Shown: piece by piece, positions 21,846 to 34,807 of the stretch | Layout: every line of letters starts with the position of its first letter | Position numbering within the stretch: the stretch's first letter is position 1 | Origin: Carettochelys insculpta | Taxonomy: Eukaryota > Chordata > Testudines > Carettochelyidae | Assembly (NCBI RefSeq): GCF_033958435.1 | Contig: NC_134138.1 | Location: 181,582,798 to 181,646,797 of the forward strand | Reading direction: 5' to 3' | Length of the DNA: 64,000 nucleotides | The notes under the pieces: model-generated | The model's database searches: none | What the model was told of the DNA's origin: nothing | The model's input: only the letters and a program-made list of their open reading frames with translations | Made by a program: the position numbers and the translations under genes

Positions 21846-23423
21846 TTGTAACCTATCCTTTAAATCCGCTTCGGTACCCAATGACTGGAAGGAGGCCAAT
21901 ATAACGCCAATATTTAAAAAAGGCTCCAGAGGAGACCCTGGCAATTATAGACTGATAAGTCTAACATCAGTACCAGGCAAATTAGTAGAAACAATAGTAA
22001 AGGATAAAATTGCAAGGCACGTAGAAGAGCACAAATTGTTGGGCAAAAGTCAGCATGGTTTCTGCAGAGAGAAGTCGTGTCTAACTAATCTATTAGAATT
22101 CTTTGAAGGGGTTAATAAACATGCGGACAAGGGGCACCCAGTGGACATAATATACCTAGATTTCCAGAAAGCCTTTGACACGGTCCCACACCAAAGGCTT
22201 TTATGTAAATTAGGCGGTCATGGGATAGGAGGAAAGATCCTTTCATGGATCGGGAATTGGTTAAAAGACAGAAAACAAAGGGTTGGAATAAATGGTAAAT
22301 TTTCACAATGGAGTGGGGTAACTAGTGGTGTTCCCCAGGGGTCAGTCCTGGGACCGATCCTGTTCAACTTGTTCATCAATGATCTAGAAAATGAGGTAAG
22401 CAGTGAGGTGGCAAAGTTTGCAGATGACACCAAGTTGTTCAGGACAGTCAAAACCAAAAGGGATTGTGAAGAACTACAAAAAGATCTCAGCAAACTGAGT
22501 GATTGGGCAGCAAAATGGCAAATGAAATTTAATGTGGGTAAGTGTAAGGTAATGCACATTGGAAAAAATAACCCAAATTACACGTATTACATGATGGGGT
22601 CAAATTTAGCTACGACAGATCAGGAAAGGGATCTTGGAGTTATAGTGGATAGTTCTCTGAAGACATCCATGCAGTGTGCAGCGGCAGTTAGTAAAGCAAA
22701 TAGGATGTTAGGAATTATTAAAAAAGGGATAGATAATAAGACAAAAGATATCATACTTCCCCTATATAAAACTATGGTACGCCCACATCTTGAGTACTGT
22801 GTGCAGATGTGGTCTCCTTACCTCAAAAAAGATATATTGGCATTAGAAAAGGTTCAGAAAAGGGCGACCAAGACGATTAGGGGTTTGGAACGGGTCCCAT
22901 ATGGGGAGAGGCTAGAGAAACTGGGACTTTTCAGTCTGGAAAAGAGGTGATTGAGGGGCGATATGATAGAGGTATATAAAATCATGAATGGTGTGGAGAA
23001 AGTGAATATAGAAAAATTATTTACCTTTTCCCATAATACAAGAACTAGGGAACACCAAATGAAATTGATGGGTAGTAGGTTCAAAACTAATAAAAGGAAA
23101 TTTTTCTTCACACAGCGCACAGTCAACCTGTGGAACTCCTTGCCGGAGGAGGCTGTGAAGGCCAGGACTCTATTAGGGTTTAAAAAAGAGCTCGATAAAT
23201 TTTTGCAGGTTAGGTCCATAAATGGCTATTAGCCAGGGGTAAAGTATGGTGCCCTAGCCTTCAGTACAAGGGCAGGAGATGGATGGCAGGAGATAAATCA
23301 CTTGATCATTGTCTTCTGTTCTCCTTCTCTGGGGCACCCGGCATTGGCCACTGTCGGCAGATGGGATACTGGGCTGGATGGACCTTTGGTCTGACCCAGT
23401 ATGGCCATTCTTATGTTCTTATG
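21846..23423 (+). mobile_element. CR1 LINE inserted in Harbinger
   Basis: This 1.58-kb CR1 is 5'-truncated within the reverse transcriptase. RT landmarks: FQKAFDTVPHQRLL, SGVPQGSVLGPILFNLFIND and FADDTKLF (catalytic Asp pair, about 22420-22425). The frame is open except for one TGA at 22948-22950 (EKR-stop-LRGD), where the copy at 1-798 has CGA. It ends with the CR1 tail GGTCTGACCCAGTATGG and a CATTCTTATGTTCTTATG repeat. It lies upstream of the Harbinger transposase start, cutting its leader. The short duplicated TCAGCCTGCACAGCAC at about 21797-21844 is just outside the CR1. Confidence 0.95.
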
Positions 23424-23724
23424 AGTGTGTCTGGGAGGGGCCCTTTAAGGGAGCGGCTAGCTGTTGCCCCGGAAGCGCTAGTCCGCCCTGTGACCCTGTC
23501 TGCAGCTGTTCCTGGCACCCTTATTTCGATGTGGGCTGCTTTGGTGTGTAGACGTTTCCTCGCGGCTCCTATTTCGATGTGGTGCTGCCCAACGGCGATG
23601 TTGAACGTTGACGGCACCAGCCCTGGAGGACATGTAGATGCTATTCATCGAAATAGCTTATTTCGATTTCGCTACAAATAAGCTATTTTGATGTAGCGTC
23701 CCAGTGGAGATGTAGCTTTATGGT

Positions 23725-23850
23725 GGTATTTGCCAGTACCAAGTACTGGCACCTTAGCAGCCCCAGCTATGGGATTGGCTAGGGGTGCGGAGCTGGCTGA
23801 GTACTGTCTCCTCTTTGGCTTACAGAAAAGCACTGTACATTCCAGTACAA
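23725..23850. repeat. Short GTACTGGCACC repeat, copy 1
   Basis: It contains GTACTGGCACCTT, CAGCCCCAG, GGATTGGCTAGGGG, CTGAGTACTG and CTCCTCTTTGG. Similar ordered words appear at 28325-28470 and 61410-61520. It interrupts the hAT-like body between TTATGGT and TATAAATGAGAAAG. No name is assigned; a small non-autonomous DNA transposon is one possibility. Confidence 0.5.
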
Positions 23851-23929
23851 TATAAATGAGAAAGTAAGCAATTGTTTAGTAAGGGTGTGCTGTGACATTT
23901 GCGTTTTTGTCTGATTTGGTAAGCAAGTA

Positions 23930-24252
23930 CTGGTTGAACCTCTCTAATTCAGAACTCTCTCATCCAGCATCATCCATAATTCGGCATGATTTTAGTTAGC
24001 CAGATGACTACTTATCATGGGTGTGGCCAAGTTTCCTGTGGTCCCATAAAGTTGTTTCCAGCCACCAGATTTTGGCTCTGTGTTCTGTGGTGTTATTTAG
24101 CTATAATTTACCCCTATATGTTTTCTCAGAGCTCTGTCAGCAATGGAAGTGTTGGTAGTGTGCTAGAAAATATTGACCTCCTGCCCTTTGGCAAATTCTC
24201 TCATCCAGCACCGGTCAGGTCCCTGGGTGCTGGATGAGAGAGGTTCAACCTG
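23930..24252. mobile_element. Tigger-like TA element, short form
   Basis: This is a 323-bp copy with CTGGTTGAACCTCTCTAATT and GATGAGAGAGGTTCAACCTG ends between TA duplications. It contains TTATCATGGGTGTGGCCAAG and GACAATATTGACCTCC-like blocks shared with the 52679-53003 copy. It interrupts the hAT-like element cleanly. Confidence 0.85.
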
Positions 24253-24343
24253 TAGTTTTTAAGTGAGGTATAACTTTGGGGTGCTCAAGAAAAATCAGAC
24301 TCCTGTAAGGAGTACAATTGTCTAGAAGAGCTGAGAGACACAA

Positions 24344-24618
24344 CTTAGGCCCATGTCCACCATAGCACTTACACTGGCAAAACTTTTGATGCTCAGTAGT
24401 ATGAAAAAACACACTCCTGAGTAACACAAGCTTTACGCATGTAAGCACTTACGTCCAGTCTGATGTCAACAGAAGACACTCGCCCACCACCAGAGTCAAC
24501 CCTTATTGATCTGGCTTTATTATATCAACAGGAGAGCACTCTCATCAGCATAACTTGGTTACACAAGCTCTCTTGCAGCAGCACAGCTGTGAGCTTGCAA
24601 GTGTTGACCTGGCCTAAA
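24344..24618. mobile_element. Possible small MITE
   Basis: The ends CTTAGGCCCATGTCCACC and GTGTTGACCTGGCCTAA are roughly inverted. The body contains CTCTCATCAGCATAAC and AACACAAGC. It abuts the degenerate end of the hAT-like element. Assignment is on ends only. Confidence 0.4.
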
Positions 24619-25720
24619 TGCGCTGTGAACCTGAGCTAACACAATTTTTATGTCTAGTTCAGACACTCACCAATGTTTGTTTCTGGTTGTTTGTGGCTCG
24701 CCCAAGAGAGTTTAGCCTCATGGATTAAATGGTGACTGTTTACATTAAATGTATGATAATATTAGTTCAGCTCAACTGGCAATCAGTTAACTGACAGCAC
24801 AGCAACAACAAAAAAACTTATATGCAGTCATTAAGGTCTTGTGTAAATTACAACCTCTATCCAATTCACTGCAAAAGGTTTCTAGAATTATGGTAACTTG
24901 ACACCTTTTGAAGAAAATGATAATTAAAACAAACTATTGCAAGTTCTTACCACTATAAACAAAACTGCATGTGCAAGTCAGATTCCCACTTTGCCCCACT
25001 ATGGTGGGTTTGAAGAGAAAAGGTGACCAAATCCTCATAGACCTGTTTGTGGTTATTATCTATTTTGCATGATACACATTTTCAGAAATCTGGTTAGCCC
25101 TCAGGAAAATGCCCTGATGGATGTGATCTGTGACCATGTTCTCCATACAAAGTATCAGAGTAACACCCATCTTATTTTCCTGCCACGGAAAGGAGGACTG
25201 CTGAAGCCACACATTGCCTCTCCTAGCTTGGCACTCTGAAGAGCACCAAATGATGTTTTACTAGAAGAACCCAAACCAACCTTCATGCCATTTTAAAGCC
25301 TATAATTAGAGAATAGCAATTTCAGTCTTGCTTGTTTAAATAAGAATCTGTATCTCTACAGTAAGTAGGAGACGAGGAAGAGAAAATGTTTTCTGAGGGA
25401 ATAGTAGAAGTTTATTACCCAGCTACATATTTCATTTACTCTTCTCCCCTCAATTTAACCTGCAATGCAAGGAAAGAAAGAAAGAAGACTAAAAGATCTG
25501 TGTGTAGGGTAGTTGAACACACACTGCTGTCATTGACAAAGGTCCCCCATTTGGAGGGAGACTACCTTGCTCTGGGAAGTCACTTTAAGAAAGTGTTCCT
25601 AGTCTCTCCCCGATGTGTGAGGGGCTTTGCAGTATCTCTTAGTGGGATGGATACTCTATTGCACGAGTGTTTCCTCTATTTTTTCCCATCCGAATGCAGA
25701 ATACATGTTGTTACATACAG
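24619..25720. other. Intronic stretch, nothing recognised
   Basis: I see no exon or known element here. An AT-rich composition and short chance ORFs are all that is visible. Confidence 0.4.
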
Positions 25721-26434
25721 TAGGGGTGGACAATATTTTTTCTAGAGGGCCACTCCACAGATTTTGGTACGGACAGTGGGATACTTCTGGGCCTCCCAGA
25801 AGAGGAAGGGCCTTGGGCAGAAGAGTTGGGTCTGGGGCTACAGAGAGAGAGACAAAGAGAGTGTGTGAGTATGACAGAGAAACACTTTTTGTGTGAGAGA
25901 TGGACTTAGTGACACAGATTGAGTGTGTGCTGCAGTGTATATGTGTCAGTGACTGTGTGTGTGGCAAGACTGGGTATGGGTGATAGTGACACAGAGTGTG
26001 TGTGCTGGCTGCTGCTGGGTAAGTGTCTGAGAAAAGCCAACCTCTGTCTCTGTAAGGGCAGTATGTCCTGCTCGGTTGTCTCCCCTCTCCCCTGCTCTAC
26101 ACTCCTGAGTCACTCACCATCCATGCTTCAGACTGGAGCAGCTCCACTGTGTGTCTCCCTCTCCCTGCTCCACAGAGATGGGATTTGGCGCAGGGGAACA
26201 CCCTGACTTGAGCACTACCCTCTTCCTTCCACCCCCCTCCCTCTGCACTGCTAGCAGGAGAATCCTAGGAGCAGCTCAGCTGCAGATACAACAAGGTGTG
26301 GGGGGTGCGGGAGGGGAAGCTGAACACTTGGTGCTGGCTGTAAGTTTGCATGCTCTGCTAATCAGCTGGATGGGCCACAGAGAAATGCTTAGCAGTCTGG
26401 ATCTGGCCGCCAGGGCCGAGTTTGCCTATCTCTG
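25721..26434. mobile_element. hAT-like element, GGGGTGGACAA ends
   Basis: The left end TAGGGGTGGACAATATT and the right end AGTTTGCCTATCTCTG match as degenerate inverted termini of the CAGGGGTGGGCAA kind. The interior is rich in GTGTGTG/AGAGAG words and CTCTCC blocks, with no protein homology. A 26745-27170 segment shares its right-half sequence. I could not find an 8-bp duplication. Confidence 0.5.
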
Positions 26435-26744
26435 ATGTACATTGACATAGATGCTGTCGTGTACCATCAGTAGAAACAAAAGCCCTAGATTTAATACATA
26501 TGTTTAAACATTTACCATATGGATAATTATGCCAGCCACAAAAGGCTAGGAATTATAGAACTCACTATTCAAGAATTAAGTTTAAGTGGAAGAGAAATAA
26601 AAATGATGAAATGCACAGGCCAGACAAAATACTAAAATAACAGTTTGAAAAAATAAAATTACAGAGGATATATGTGCATTGCAGGAAGTACCAAGTAATA
26701 ACGACAAGAATAATAACACAAGAATAACACAAGAATGTGTTAGG

Positions 26745-26898
26745 AGATGAGTGTGAAAGAGATGATGTGTGTGTGTGTGTGTGTGTGTGTGTTACAGAGA
26801 TGGGTGTGAATGGGCTGCTGCTCGGGGATTTTCTGGGAAACCCCACGTGCTGTTCCTTTAAGACACTGAAAGGAAGGGAGAGTGTATGACAATGCATG

Positions 26899-26935
<37 letters not shown>

Positions 26936-27170
26936 AAGCGATTGCCAGAGTCGGGATACAGGGGGGACACCCTGACACCCACATTCTCATACCATCACCC
27001 CCTTTCCCTCACACACTCTGCACTGGGTCCCTCCTAGGAGCAGCTGCAAGACAGAGAATAAGTGGGGGTTGAGGGGAGAGGCACATGAAGCCGCACTGTG
27101 CATGTGCTGCCAATCAGCTGGGTGGTGTGTGAATCTCTCCTGCGTGGCTTGCATGTGCGCAGTTTACAGT
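26745..27170. repeat. Related repeat with TG and AG microsatellites
   Basis: This resembles the right half of the preceding element (AGGAGCAGCT, GTGGGGG, CCAATCAGCTGG / CTAATCAGCTGG). It includes a perfect (TG)n at 26766-26792 and an (AG)n with single interruptions at 26899-26936. Long ORFs over it are low-complexity artefacts. Confidence 0.5.
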
Positions 27171-28850
<1,680 letters not shown>

Positions 28851-29174
28851 TTGAGAAATGTCAGAAAGCTAAGATGTTCATGAGACACATGTCTAGATAT
28901 ATACACTCAAACATAAGAGCTGGCATATTGCCCCGTATCCTGTCTCCAACAGTGGTCCATTCCACAATTACAGGGGAGTGTACAGAACATTGTGGTCCAC
29001 CCTGTCTTCCACTTTCAACTTCTGATTCTCAGAAGTTTAGGGTCGTCACGCATGGGTTCACGTCCCTCATCATCTTTGCTAGACGGATTATCCTCCATCC
29101 AGTTCTTTTTTTAATCCACTTATACTTTTTGGCCATCACAACATCTCACGGCAATAAGCCCCACAGTTCAGTTG

Positions 29175-29193
29175 TATATATATATATATATAT
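29175..29193. repeat. (AT)n microsatellite
   Basis: This is a pure TATATA run of about 19 bp within the intron. Confidence 0.8.
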
Positions 29194-29441
29194 GTAGTAT
29201 ACACACATACACAGCTATCATTTCACACATAGCCTAGAGTCACCCTATGCAATTCACTGCCATGGACCATCAATAATGAGTTAAACACACTGGCTGTAAA
29301 AAAAAAAAAAAGGCTGGATAATTCTATAACCATTAATGCCTTTTATAGTTCCGTTTCTGGAAGCGAGTAATCAAATCACATGCTTCAGAGCATAACGTTT
29401 TTCCCATGTAACTCTCATACGGTGTTGCACAACTAGCTAGA

Positions 29442-29672
29442 CAAAACGAAACAGCAGTCATGTAGAACTTTAAAGACTAACAAAACAATTTATTAGGTGA
29501 TGGGCTTACGTGGGGCAGACCCACTTCTTCAGCTCTATATAATTTCCAGTCCAGACCCAAATATATAGCACAGAGGTCCAAAAAAATTACAATAAAAACT
29601 GACAAATCAAATACATGAACTGAAGGATGGGGCTGAGGGGTAGAGGATGTTAAATGTGTTGCCTGAGATCAT
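29442..29672 (-). mobile_element. Mini Penelope copy with 14-bp duplication
   Basis: This 231-bp insertion is flanked by a perfect 14-bp target duplication, CACAACTAGCTAGA, at 29428-29441 and 29673-29686. It contains the Penelope terminal block (AGACTAACAAAACAATTTAT, GACCCACTTCTTCAG in this orientation) and an unrelated-looking 3' part, but no coding sequence. It is either a strongly truncated or a non-autonomous Penelope-type copy that was nonetheless inserted by the retroelement machinery. Confidence 0.8.
29495..29532 (-). ncRNA. Hammerhead-like core in mini Penelope
   Basis: On the minus strand CTGAAGA (29532-29526) is followed by a perfectly paired stem II GTGGG/CCCAC with loop TCTGC, then GTAA where GAAA is expected, then GCCCATCACC. 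This is the best-paired stem II in the window. The altered box argues against full activity. Confidence 0.5.
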
Positions 29673-29686
29673 CACAACTAGCTAGA

Positions 29687-32600
29687 TTCACTGTGGATGG
29701 GAGAACCATAAAGAACTGGACACTGGTAGCCAGGATGCTAGACTTCATCTAACCTGGTACGACAAGTCCTAGGTTCACTTTTTGCTGCATTTCAGAATAA
29801 ACGCAGCTTTTTAAAAAAAGCTTTCAAAAGGATAATAGAGAACAACTTAAGCCCTATACCTAAAACTTGCCACAGGCTGGTTGGACATATTCTCAGAACT
29901 ATACACATAATTTTTAAAATTTATCATTCTGATTAAGGACTGGATAGCAGAGGAAATTGGTAACAAGACACTGAGACTTCCACCCTCATGCTTCATGTTG
30001 AAATAAATGTCCAAGTTGGCCAGGAGTGAAACCAAAAGCTACTACCTATCTGATGGCTGCTTGTTGGTTTATGTGAAATACGCTGGTGGTTAAAAGCATC
30101 AAGAGCACTGGTTAGGGATAAGAGGAAATTTGAGAAGTGATCAAGTAAATCAAATTGTACATAAAAAGCCTTAATACTTCTTTACTGAAGTTGAATAAAT
30201 TTGATATGCTAGCTATAATATCAGTACACGAATATCCATCAGCTGATGACATAACAACACAGTAAGAGCTATTCCTTCTCTTGGAGTGCATTTGTACGCT
30301 AAGTTTTTTTTTCTCCCATGTCTCTGCATGCCATTTGAGCAGCAGGGGTCTGGGGTTCTTTATTAACCCTCTTTCATACCGTCCAAGAGAAACACAGGGC
30401 TGTGTTTCCTCCCACTGCATCTGGACTGCAACCCTCTGAAACCAGCTACCTTCACCCCCAATATTGTGCTCAGTTACTAAGGAACCAACCTGTGCTGACC
30501 AGAGCGACAATGACATGCCTTCTCAAAAATATCTTCTTTATCCATGTGAGTGCCTGAGTGGGGGTCTGGGCAAACCAGCCCCCAATACTCCAAGCTGGTG
30601 CAGTCAGGTGACAATCTGAATGAAATCATGGCTCAGTATATAACTTGTGAACCCTAGGAAATGATTTGTTCTCCATTCAAACCAGTCTGTAGAAAAGGTT
30701 GAAGGACCTTGGTAAGTCAAGGCCTATTGTGGAACCCTGAATTCCAAGATAATAGTTAACATCTCCTTAAATACAGCAGTTCACACTCAGTTCTCTTGCT
30801 AACGCCAATTATACATACATTCATACCTCAGCACAGAATACATTAGCACAGGTGCTACAGAGTAGGGGGGACCGACAGCCACTGTGGGCTCAGAGGTTAG
30901 GTCTGAGGGAGCAAGTTAATGCCCTGGAAGGGGCAGAGCCTTGAGTGAAAGGTCACAGACAAGGGTACTCAGCCCTTAGCACCATCGAGAGTGTGGCGCT
31001 GGACCCTCCCCCCAGCCCTCAGAAGATGCATGGAGTGGCAGAGTAATGTGTCTGTGGTGCTTCAGGAAGGCCCAGAGCTCCCAGCTGCTGCTGCTGCTAC
31101 TGCTGCTGCAGTAGTGGTTGGGAGCTCCGGGCCCCTTTCAAATGCTGGGCCCCTATGCAGCTACCTCCCTTGCCCCCATCCCCATTGTCAGTGAACCTGC
31201 GGCTGCTACAAACCTAAACCATGCCAAGATGCAGAAAGCATGTTATAATGTGTCTGCAGCCACAGGCATGGCAACCCCACCTCCGAGCATAAAGCATCTA
31301 GTCAAACCTCGCAGCAGCTGGATGTGTTCAGTGCCTGAGGTCACAGTGGAAACATCAGGTCAGGATAAAGGAGACACCGTGAAAATTCAGGGAATGTGCC
31401 TGAGAATATTTTTGCTGGGCATGTTGTTCTTACTGGCCCTGGGTCAGAGCATTCAGGCCCAAGAGAGTTGTGTTTCCTGCTGTGACTATTCCCTGCCAAC
31501 ATACCAACACAAGTCACTTTTGGCTGGTACGCATTTATTTCCCTCTCGTGTAGCATTTCCATCACACCAGGGATTAAGTAACTCAAACTGCATACAACAC
31601 AGAATTTGTGGTGAGCCGAACGTATGGCAGCACACATAAACACATGGACTGACAGATGGAAACAGACCATCATTTTGAGCTCTGTTCCAGCTCCTTATGA
31701 TGCTCCAGTGACCTAAAGGATCCCCAAACCACCGAGATCACTTCATATAGGAATTACCCCTCACCAGAGGGCTTCTATGGGCAGTATATGGCTGAAACTA
31801 CAGCCCCTACACCAGCACCCTTAAAACTTCAAAACAGGGACACAACAGGAGATAGCTCTGGAGCACGAGATGGTGAGGCCACTGTGTTCTGTACTCCAGT
31901 TATCCTGGACTGTCAGAAGATACTGTCAGAGGATACTTGGGCTGTCAGAGGATAATGGATACACTGCAGTCCATATGTGCATTACAGCAGTCACCATGGG
32001 TGACACCTGCCCCTTTCAGGTCCACAACCTCAGAGTGACAAAATCACTTTGGTCCTCTTCGTTACCATGCCTTCTTAGTGGTGCAGCTCACAATTAGGAT
32101 CCAAATGCTTTTCTTGGCTTCAGTAGAGTTGGGTTTCCACCAGTAACAACACGTAACCATTGGACATCCCATTAGCAGTGCCATTGCACCATACAAACTG
32201 TGCAAAGCATACAAAATACTAATGCATGCTATGAAATCTCACACTCAACATGAAAACTCTGCTACATCCATGAAAAATCAAAATAAACAAAGTAAAAGAA
32301 AAATTCCTCATCAGGGCTAACAGAATAGACTACATTTTGAAGACAAATTGTTTTGGGGCTATAATGAAGCAAAAAGCATTGAGAGAATGACCGAAAGGGG
32401 AAAAGTACCTCACTTTTTGAACCTACTTGTTTCTCAAAAGCCTTTAACTGATTTAACTAAAACCTCACAAAATAATCTATCGCAGGCTTATATCTGGCAC
32501 GCGACATTTCATGACCATGAATCTGGCTACAGAATGTTTAGGAATAGTTGATACTGTCCTTATAATGATAGGAAATTAGCTTCAATCATAACTATGGACA

Positions 32601-34149
32601 GACACTAGTGTATCTTCATTTTAACCTGATTTAAAACTAGTAATTTCTCTCCAGGGGTATGTTTTGGGATGAGCATGAGGGGCTGTTACCCATCCCCCCA
32701 AACTGATATCTTGGGCTGGCTTGGAAGTTGCCTCCCATGTGCAGCCCCATTGACCAGACTGGAGCTTCCCCAACGATAGTAGTCACCCTATGTCTCTGTC
32801 TCTCTCTTTTCATCTTTCTCTAACACTTAAGAGTGATTTAGGAATTAGGAAGTGGTAGGGGTCTTAAGGCCATATCATTGCAACACCAGAAAAAGAAAAT
32901 TCCCTTTAAATCTTTGTACTTCCCATGACCTTTAAAAATTACATTGGTAATTGCCTGGATATCAACTGAAGAAATATTTAATTCAATTTCTTTAGCAAAA
33001 ATGTACATGGCACCACACACTGAAGAGAGATATAGTGGGGAATGATACACTTAGCATTTATTTATAAGCATGATATTGTGTACAGATGCCAAAGTAATGG
33101 GTTCATTAATATTAAATAAATAGTATGTTACCATCAGATGATTGTATTTCTGTGTTTGTGTAGATTAAACTCATCATAATTGTCTTCATTAGGAAGGCTA
33201 CTTAAAATACTTATTTTTTGAGGCTGGTGTTTAAAAAAAAAAGAGGTGGAATGTGTTAAGGAAGCCATAGGACTGAACTTAAATGTCTCTGATCAGTGCA
33301 TTGGTTCAGGCAGCCATCTCTTGCCTGGCTGCTGCCATCCATGTCCTATTAATAGTTAGTCCTGCTGAAAATTTCTCCCCTTCACAAAGTGGTGAGGTAA
33401 GATTAAGGGAAAGAGAAATATTTACTGATTACAGAAGTAATTGTTCCTAATTCATCTTTCACTGCCAGGCCACACAGTGCCCCTAATAAGACTTCAAAGG
33501 GACTGAAGGAGGTTGAATCATTCACCACTACTGTATACCTGAAGCCAGCATCAAATGGACTTTTCAGCTCAAGGAATACTAACAACCTGCTGGGTAAATG
33601 CTTTATTTTTATTTTAGGCCAAATGGCTAGGTTCTTTGCTCAGGCTGAGAAGGAAACAGAGAGCTTTGTTTTTAAGCCTGGTTAGTTTTTGAAAGGCTGA
33701 ACATTTTTTCTTGTTACATCATCTGCTAAACAAGAAAGGCAAAGCACAAGTGTGTTGTAGAGCAAAGAGTGCGCTCTGCTGGATGCATAACACTAGTGCA
33801 AAAAGTTGGGCATTGCTCTAGGAATAGGTGAGTTATAAGCTATGAAAGCCTGCCCAGTAAAGCGCAGAAAGCACTCGTATGGAAGAACAAAACATGCTGA
33901 TGCAGGAAGCTATAGGTCCATTAGTCAGTCAGTCACTTTGCTTCAGAGCAGAGACTTTCCCATTAAGCATTACAGGGGGCACTGCAATTGACATCACTAG
34001 CACAGGAGCTACCTTGTTCCTGTCTTCTCTTGTGACTCTGATTAAGAATTGCTGCCTGTCTTGGTTTTCAAAAGATAATTCTGGCAATGCATGCAAGGCT
34101 GCGAGGACAAAGACAGCATCCCAAGCTGTCTTTGAAGCTGATGCAGCCA
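29687..34149. other. Long intronic stretch, little recognised
   Basis: This is mostly the 5.9-kb intron between the WW1 exons. 31083-31111 is a GCT/CTG triplet run within a GC-rich patch (30980-31200) of unknown class. No other element or exon is recognised. Chance ORFs (for example 31118-31639) lack domain signatures. Confidence 0.4.
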
Positions 34150-34330
34150 GGGTACATCCACAAAGCAAAAAAATACCCGTGGCAGGGAGATTCTGAGCCC
34201 AGGTTAGTTGACTCATGCTTGCAGGGCTACAGTCTGAACACAGATTTTTACATTGTTACTTTTAGACCCACAGTATGACCTCCGCAAGCACACTGCAGTT
34301 GGGTCAGGCTCTGAGACTCCGTGTAGACAT
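34150..34330. repeat. Possible MITE remnant
   Basis: GGGTACATCCACAAAG on the left and CGTGTAGACATATCC on the right resemble the (G)GTATGTCTACAC termini of other MITEs here. The interior is unassigned. Confidence 0.3.
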
Positions 34331-34339
34331 ATCCATAGT

Positions 34340-34560
34340 GTCACGGTAGAAGGATGAAATGATTAGGCTTGTGGACAAACTTTACTGTCATTACAGTAAA
34401 CAGAGCCTTTCCCTGGATGAATACAGAACACTTTTCCTGCCTCACAACTTTTCTCTGAGATACTGAAATGTTATTATCCCCATTGTACAGATGGGGAAAC
34501 CGAGGCACAGAGCAGTTCTGTGTCTTGCCCAGGATAACATGGTGACACCTAAAAGTAAGG
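34340..34560 (-). mobile_element. MIR-like CORE-SINE fragment
   Basis: TTATCCCCATTGTACAGATG, GGGGAAACCGAGGCACAGAG and CTTGCCCAGGATAACATG are the complement of the conserved 3' half of the ancient amniote MIR/CORE-SINE. The copy is old and diverged. Its 5' border is unclear. Confidence 0.8.
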
Positions 34561-34705
34561 ACCAAATAGGGAAAACAAAAGGGCACATTCAGGGGGTTTA
34601 GAACAGGGTGGGTACAGAGGGGATTTAAAGACATACTGACCTGTACGCTGTTTACGTTAACCGGAAAGGGTGAAAAAAAAATACACTTACAAAACTAGAG
34701 CTTAC

Positions 34706-34807
34706 TTGGCGGAAGAGGCTCATCAATAGTTGGATACTGATGGTGGTCAGGCCTCAGGGAAGGAAGCTGGCTGACTGGCTGAGAATTATGGAGTAAAGGA
34801 CAATCAC
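34706..34807 (-). CDS. HECW1: HECW1 exon: leads into WW1
   Basis: This 102-bp exon encodes (G)DCPLLHNSQPVSQLPSL, RPDHHQYPTIDEPLPP(N). It ends one base into the Asn codon of LPPNW, so the first WW domain is split between this exon and 28658-28808. The acceptor is TCCATAG and the donor CCAA/GTAAGC. Two bases at its start complete the Gly codon opened at the end of the large exon. It was too short for ORF detection and was found by splice phase and homology to the known HECW1 linker. Confidence 0.96.

Larger units (their letters stand above)
18174..23717 (-). mobile_element. Harbinger DNA transposon, split by CR1
   Basis: The termini AGCCGCGTCTACACTAG and AGCTACATCTCCACTGG (complement of the right end) are flanked by TTA at 18171-18173 and 23718-23720, the usual PIF/Harbinger target. 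Without the inserted CR1 the element is about 4 kb. It carries two convergent genes, a Myb/SANT-like protein on the plus strand and a DDE transposase on the minus strand, the standard Harbinger pair. Subterminal regions are full of TTCGAAATAG words. Both genes are broken. The MITE at 2553-3262 derives from this family. Confidence 0.92.
17949..24342 (-). mobile_element. hAT-like element hosting a nested stack
   Basis: This is a second copy of the 2439-3514 family in reverse orientation. It begins CAGTGGTTCTTAAC. It is broken into 17949-18173, 23718-23724, about 23853-23929 and 24253-24342 by a Harbinger transposon, a short repeat and a Tigger-like element. Rejoining the pieces at the TTA (18171-18173/23718-23720) and TA (23928-23929/24253-24254) duplications recovers the sequence order of the 2439 copy, for example GTAAGCAAG-TA-GTTTTTAAG. 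This gives independent support for each insertion border. The right end near 24330 is degenerate. Confidence 0.75.

Noticed and set aside
26565..26990. 141-codon minus-strand ORF with SLSLSLSLS and HTHTHTHT runs
   Set aside because: It is a translation of (AG)n and (TG)n microsatellites.
31118..31639. 173-codon ORF as a possible gene
   Set aside because: No domain, no codon pattern and no splice or promoter context; it begins in a GCT-repeat patch.
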